Shown here piece after piece: positions 58,768 to 64,000 of a stretch of 64,000 nt of DNA. The notes below the pieces were generated by a model. It ran no database searches and was not told the origin of the DNA. It saw only the letters and a program-made list of their open reading frames with translations. The stretch lies in the NCBI GenBank assembly GCA_946807835.1, contig OX327700.1:25394001-25458000 (forward strand), in the 5' to 3' direction. Positions within the stretch are counted from its first letter, which is position 1. The number at the start of each line of letters is the position of its first letter. The position numbers and the translations under genes are program-made. Source of the stretch: Ailanthus altissimus. Taxonomy: Eukaryota; Streptophyta; Magnoliopsida; Sapindales; Simaroubaceae.

Positions 58768-60213
58768 TGATGCGATATTTCTATATCATAAATTAAGTGC
58801 AAGTATACACTATCGTATGCAAGTAATAAAGAGACTAAATAAGTCGGATGTCGAACCCACAGGGATAATTCTTTCTTTTTAACCAATTACTAAAATTATA
58901 TCTTCCTAATAATTATTCAGAAAAATAAGAATCTAAGAATGAATGTTAGAAATATAAAAGTAAAAACACAATGCAATGAGATTTAAAGATATAGCAACGT
59001 AGAGAGAACCTAGGATTAATATTATCCCTCAATATGTTTCTAATGATTAATCCTTTAATATTTAACTCACTTAGTCTTTATTATTGATCAAGACACTAAT
59101 GTATTCACAAGCCTCTTCCAAGGTCATGCAAGTATACCCTAATTTACCAAATACCTATATTCCTATGGTACTTGTAATAAATTAAGATTCATTAAGATTA
59201 GGTCTTATTGATCATACATGCCAATTAGGTATATTCCTATCCTAAGTTGAAACTTGCATATGCAACATTGAATGTTACTCTACAATCATGCATCAAATTA
59301 CCTAGGTCTAAATATTATGATTCCTCTTCCGAGTTTATCAATAATATTACCAACTCATTCACCATATATTGGCCAGATATATTGAAGCATTAAACACAAG
59401 TAATTTAAATAATAAATGACTAAGTTTATTAAATACTAAACGATATGGCAATTAAGCACACATATTGAGTTCAAATATTAACCCTAGAAAATAATTTAGC
59501 TCATGGCTACAAGAGAACAGCAGTAAAAATAATTATAAATCATGATACAATTATTAGCAAACCGATATAGACGTCGAATTGCTCTTAATTGCGCTGCCTA
59601 GGAACTCTTGATGCCGAAGAACTTCTTGTATCTCTCTCCAAAGTTGCTTCAATTAAGCTCCTATTGCTCTCCAAGACTCGTGCTCTGTATTCTTGGTACT
59701 CTTGGGTCGTCTTGGATTCATTCTTGAAGGTTGGGAACGAGTGGCTTTATATAGGGATTGATTTGAGCTTGAAAATCTCAATTCTCGTCGGACTAGGACT
59801 CGCACTACCGCTGGCGCGCTATAAAGTTGTCGCTGGGGCGACGCGTGAAAAAGCTTTCACCGCTGGAGCGGTGGGATCTTGGCGCTGGGGCGCTGCATGA
59901 AAACGGCTTCACCGCTGGCGCGGTGACTCTTCGGCGCTGGGGCGCTATACGCGACTTAAGCAATTCGTTTTTCTATTTCGATCACTATTTCAGCGCTGGG
60001 GCGAAAATCCTTGTGGCGCTGGGGCGATGGACACATACTTTGAAAACTTTGCATTTTAGTCCCTGTTTTCGCTCCTTTTGCGTTCTTTCTTTAAATTTCG
60101 TTCAAGTCCCTATAAATAACAATAATACACATAAATAGCCATCTATTCTCATAAAATCATAAAATATCAATAATAAAAACATGAGAAAATATATGACAAA
60201 TTTGCCCTTATCA
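58768..60213 (-). mobile_element. Solo LTR of a gypsy-type element (1,446 bp)
   Basis: Begins TGATGCGATATTTC and ends TTTGCCCTTATCA, flanked by a perfect 5-bp duplication (gttgc). No internal sequence remains, so it arose by recombination between two LTRs. The plus-strand words cgaacccacagggat and gtgcaagtatacactatcgt are typical of gypsy LTRs read backwards, so I place the sense direction on the minus strand. It contains a GC-rich hairpin array at 59,808-60,030. Frames within it (59,589-60,138) are not genes. Confidence 0.85.
59808..60030 (-). repeat. GC-rich hairpin array in the solo LTR, 8 units
   Basis: Eight units of about 13-14 bp, such as accgctggagcggt, gtcgctggggcgac, accgctggcgcggt and ggcgctggggcgct, lie 20-60 bp apart in otherwise AT-rich DNA. 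Each folds as a 4-6 bp stem around a TGGN loop. When the left arm changes (accgc, gtcgc, ggcgc) the right arm changes with it (gcggt, gcgac, gcgct). Confidence 0.75.
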
Positions 60214-60540
60214 GTTGCACCAAGTCGAGTGTCTCATCAAAGTCGCTGAATTGTAATAAGTTCAAAATAAGTATGGATACAGTTTGTGAGCGTGGTAGAA
60301 ATATTATTGGAATTAATTCAAGTGTAACTTTAAATCATTGCAGCACGATAGAGGAAATGGAAAACATTTAAATGTTAGTTGATGGAGTGTTGCATATGAA
60401 AAGATTGAGAGAATCACAAGCTGAGAAGCTTTTACAGTTGTACTGTGCAAAACAAGAAATCATATAGCAACCAATAAAAAAACAACAAGTGCCAAGACGC
60501 ATTGTCCAATCAGATTCTTTAGCTAAAAATCAGGAAACTG
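60214..60540 (+). other. Continuation of the old gypsy remnant
   Basis: Begins with the right copy of the gttgc duplication (60,214-60,218). It continues coding-like but broken sequence of the element seen before 58,767. No intact domain is visible. Confidence 0.4.
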
Positions 60541-60718
60541 CCAATGATTGCAAATGATGAGCTGTACAATTTTTGATGTAAAAATCTGTGTACTACTCTT
60601 TGTATATAAATCCTCTATACAGTGTAAATGATTCATTCTGCTGCAATACAATTACAAAAGGTTTTTTAGCTCCGTTCTCTCTGTCTTTCGGGTTTCCACT
60701 TATCGCCAAAATTTAACT

Positions 60719-60730
60719 TGGTATCAAAGC
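60719..60730 (+). other. Copia primer binding site (iMet type)
   Basis: TGGTATCAAAGC differs from the usual TGGTATCAGAGC by one G to A change. It follows the pyrimidine-rich LTR end. Confidence 0.75.
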
Positions 60731-60748
60731 AAGGTTTTGCCAAAATCA

Positions 60749-61720
60749 ATGGCAAATGCAAGCTCATCCTCTGGAAATACAACATAATTAATGGGAAATA
60801 CAACACAAAACCTTATGCCAAATGGTGTAACCAATAATCTTACCTTTGCCATTCCAATCAAACTTGATAAGAATAATTACATCATATGAAAAACTCAAGT
60901 CTTGCCTTTTATAAAAGGAAACGTGCTTGAGGATTACATAGATGAAACAAAGCAATAGCCAAGCAAGTTTTTTATAATCACTGATGAAAATCAAATGACC
61001 AAAACCACCATTAATCCACAATATACACTTTGGAGGAAACAAGATCAGCTACTCTTCAGCTAGTTGCTATCATCATTGAGTGAAAATATCCTTAATTCAG
61101 TCACAGAATGCTGCACATCTCTCGATCTCTGGGTAGCCTTGAGAAACATGTATTGTTCTCAGTCCATGGTATACATAATAGAGGTCAAGAGACAACTTAA
61201 TGTCACTAGGAAAGGCTCAATGAGCACGAGTGACTATTTTGCCAAAATGAAAAAACTTGCTGGTATTCTAGCTACATCTAAAAAGTCAATCACAGATGTT
61301 GAGCTCATCCAATTCATTTTAGGAGGTTTGAGGCCTGAATATGACCCAGTTGTGATAATAATCACCACTAATCTGAGTCACAGTACCCTTGAAGATGCAT
61401 ATGCATCTCTATTAAACTTTGAAGGAAGACTTGAAAGAAATGCCACTGAGCATGGTGATTTTAAAGCAAATATGGCTTACAATAAGGGAACTCCAAGGAG
61501 GAACCAATATGAAAGAGGAAGAAGCACACCAATCTCCTATGGTAGAGGGTCAGGCAGAAATTCTACCTACAACAACAAAGTAAATTAGAACTACAAAAAC
61601 AACAAGGGAAAAAACAAGCAGCAAGGGAATAAAGAGAAGCTAAAAGCAACTTGTCAGATCTATTGGAAGCCTGGACATGAAGCAGATGAATGTTGGCACA
61701 GATTTGAACAAGATTTTGTG
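60749..61720 (+). pseudogene. Copia gag, broken
   Basis: The ATG at 60,749 opens MANASSSSGNTT and stops after 12 codons. The gag then continues across several stops (for example TGA at a usual Trp after LDKNNYII). The UBN2-type gag core is readable at 61,064-61,588 (SMSTSDYFAKMKKLAGIL, then ELIQFILGGLRPEYDPVV). It ends in an Arg/Gly-rich tail. The zinc knuckle CQIYWKPGHEADECW has Tyr where the second Cys should be, so RNA binding would be lost. Confidence 0.8.
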
Positions 61721-63661
61721 CCAAGATCAACAACACAGCACAACACAACACTTGTTGCAGCACAAGAAGAAGAGGAAGATGATGGATGGTACATTGACAG
61801 TGGGGTAACAAATCATGTGACCAACAACATCAATAATCTCAACTCCAAGTCAGAATACAAAGATAATCAAACCTTGACAGTAAGTAATGGATACAAACTT
61901 CAAATTTCTTATATTGATAAGAGTGAGTTATATTTATCACATTTAAATGAAACTCTAACCTTAAAGAATGTACTGTATGTCCCTAAAATGACCAAAAGCT
62001 TAATAAGCATCTCAAAACTTATGTAAGATAATGATGTTACAGTTGAGTTTCACCATGGTTTTTGTGTTGTGAAGGACAAGATGCAGAAGGTTCTTCTGCA
62101 AGGCTTAGTTAATGGAGGTCTCTATCTACTAACTGTGATACCCAAGGCAAGCAACTTTCAAACCATGTCTGATGTCAAAACACATAATGCAGCCATTTCA
62201 CTTTTTGCTTCTTTACCTACAAATGAAACTCTTACAAACACTGAGTCTGATCAGTTTTCAAGTGTTATAGATAGTAGTAAATCAAGTTTGTCAAGAGAAC
62301 TTTTAACTCTTTATAGGAAAATTGGACATCCTAGTGAGTCATTCATGAAAAATGTTATCTCCTTTTGTAATAAGCTTTCTCACTTGAATAAAAAATTTAG
62401 TTTACCTTTCTGTGATGCTTGTGAAATAGGAAAGAACCATAAACTCAATTTTTTAAGTTCTGAAAACACAACCAAAAAACTACTAGAGATCCTCTATGCT
62501 GATCTATGGGGTCCAGCACCTTTTATTTCAGAGAATGAATACAAATACTATCTTAGTATAGTTGATGACTACTCAAGATTCATTTGGATCTTTCCACTTC
62601 AAACCAAATCACAAACTACTAGCATTGTTTTGCATTTTAAAATATTTATTGAAAAACAACTTGAACTTCAAATCAAAATTTTGCAAATTGACATGGGGAG
62701 TGAATTTAGACCATTAAGCAAAATCTTAAAAGATGATGGAGTGCATACAAAACATACCTGCCCTTATACTTCTCAACAAAATGAAAAGGTAGAAATGAGA
62801 CATAGATAGATTGTTGAAGTAGGTCTCTCACTACTCTTCCAAGCAAACATGCCTCTTGTTTTTTGGTGGGAAGCTTTTGAAACAGCAATGCATCTAATAA
62901 ATAGACTTTCTACTCCCATTCTAAAAAATATTTCACCATTTGAGAAAATTTATAAAAAAAAAATAGATTATAGCAGCCTTAGAGTCTTTGAAAGTGCATG
63001 CTTTCCACACTTTAGGCCACTAAATAAACATAAACTTGACTACCACACCAGAAAATGTGTGTTTCTGAGATATAGTTCAAAACATAAGGGTTATAGGTGT
63101 CTTCTTCCTACAGAAAAAGTTTTCATTTCAAGAAATGTAACCTTTAATGAGAATGATTTTCCCTTTAGCTATAATCCTGAATTTCAAGGAGAAAATGATC
63201 AAATCATTGATCATAGTCAGCACAAATAACTCTTTGTACTACCCTTTCAGCAAGCAAGTCAACGTATCACAGTGTCAGGTACTGATCAACTAGAATTAAG
63301 CCAAGGAGAAGGGCCTTCAAGTCAAAGAACTTACAATACACAAACACAAGTCCTCAAGTATCAAACACACAACCAAAATAGACCACAAATGAATCACTTC
63401 AAATGCCATCCACACAAAACTTACATGGACACAACACTGATCTATTCAGCCTACAACCACCACAACAGATAGTGTCCATTCACCCTATGGTTACCAGATC
63501 AAAATCTAGTATTGTTAAACTTAAAATTTATATTGCTCAACAAGTTAAACAGCCAGATGAAGGCATTCCAACAGATGTACAATAAGCTCTAAAAGACAAT
63601 AAGTGGAGATTATCCATAAAAGAAGAGTACAAAGCTCTGATGAAGAATGATACACGGACAC
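61718..63661 (+). pseudogene. Copia protease and integrase, broken
   Basis: The protease active site is WYIDSGVTNHVT (about 61,788-61,823), with the Asp kept but Val for the usual Ala. The stop after SISKLM (62,024-62,026) breaks the frame. The pre-integrase region follows (LYRKIGHPSESF; FCDACEIGKNHKL as the zinc site). The integrase core comes next: ILYADLWGPAPF with the first Asp, LQIDMGSEFRPL with the second, and QQNEKVEMRHR with a Glu near the third, then a TAG. The section to 63,229 has WWEAFETAMHLINRLSTP and LRVFESACFPHFRPLNKHKL, the usual pre-RT region. The final piece enters RT and is cut. Confidence 0.8.
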
Positions 63662-64000
63662 TGTTGTGATATGGTGTGTGATATGTATAGATACATATAA
63701 TTTCAAAAATTAAATACGCAACGGAAGTATTCATACATGTTATACAATATGTAACAAACTTAAGCATGTAATCACATATATGATCATTCAAGCACAAATA
63801 TATCTCATATATATTTTTATGCATGATATAAAATGAATTATAAATAAATAACCTACCCGGTTATAAAGGTAGCTTTACAATTCTTCAAGAACTCTAAGCT
63901 TTAATTTGTTGAGCTCACCTTGAAGTGTTCCCTTGCACAATTCTAGTTCACAACTAAATTCGGTGGAATTGTGAAGCTAGAATGACAGCCTTGAATTTCT
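63662..64000. mobile_element. LTR-like insertion in the Copia RT, runs off the window
   Basis: Directly after the broken RT codons the sequence changes to tgttgtgatatggtgtgtga and later aaatacgcaacggaagtatt, a word common in plant Copia LTRs. It starts with TG as an LTR should. The far end and any target duplication lie beyond position 64,000. Confidence 0.5.

Larger units (their letters stand above)
60540..63661 (+). mobile_element. Decayed Ty1/copia element, truncated in reverse transcriptase
   Basis: A short 5' LTR (about 60,540-60,718; start uncertain) with a TATA-like tatataaa at about 60,603 and a pyrimidine-rich leader precedes an iMet primer site, TGGTATCAAAGC (60,719-60,730). Gag, protease and integrase follow in the Copia order (integrase before RT). 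Coding similarity ends at the very start of RT (EEYKALMKNDT, about 63,624-63,656), where a different LTR-like sequence begins. RT, RNase H and 3' LTR are not in the window. Confidence 0.8.

Noticed and set aside
59589..60138. Two 103-codon frames in the solo LTR
   Set aside because: They read through the GC-rich hairpin array and have no homology that I recognise.
1..64000. tRNA, rRNA, known microRNA precursors and CRISPR-like arrays
   Set aside because: I scanned for familiar tRNA boxes and common plant miRNA words and saw none that I could support; the primer-site matches belong to retroelements. A covariance-model search would be needed to exclude weak cases.

Overview
This window is nuclear DNA from a flowering plant, almost certainly a eudicot. 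It is very AT-rich, its genes have spliced GT-AG exons, and it is crowded with plant LTR retrotransposons using tRNA-iMet and tRNA-Asp type primer sites. I cannot name the species. There are no prokaryotic features, CRISPR arrays, rRNA genes or tRNA genes that I can support.

Two host genes look intact, both on the minus strand. At 13,017-16,110 lies a three-exon DRB2-type double-stranded-RNA-binding protein (470 aa predicted). At 32,403-38,509 lies a 14-exon MON1 gene (575 aa predicted), the vacuolar/endosomal fusion factor; one of its introns uses a GC donor. I worked out every exon junction by hand, and all phases close.

The rest is mostly mobile DNA. Region 2.2-3.4 kb and region 16.7-23.2 kb hold decayed LTR-type repeats with 25-bp, 35-bp and 55-bp degenerate minisatellites. 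Inside the second sits a small, nearly intact, non-autonomous LTR retrotransposon (20,097-21,829). It has a 5-bp target duplication, an iMet primer site and a polypurine tract, and its only long ORF is the 5' part of a nucleoporin NDC1 gene. Region 39.5-40.8 kb holds a decayed Mutator-like transposase. A 12-kb Athila-like Ty3/gypsy element (44,525-56,550, minus strand) has two 1,438-bp LTRs. Between pol and its 3' LTR it carries an intronless, frameshifted LOG-like gene (cytokinin-activating enzyme) plus an unidentified ORF. Beyond it lie an old gypsy remnant split by a 1,446-bp solo LTR (58,768-60,213, TSD gttgc), then a decayed Copia element (about 60.54-63.66 kb) cut by another LTR-like insertion that runs off the window.

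The main message is that two unrelated LTR retrotransposons in one window each carry host gene sequence in sense orientation (NDC1 and LOG). In addition, two gypsy-type elements carry arrays of short GC-rich hairpins, one array with compensating stem changes. No single working system is encoded; the value lies in gene transduction by retroelements and in these structured repeat arrays.
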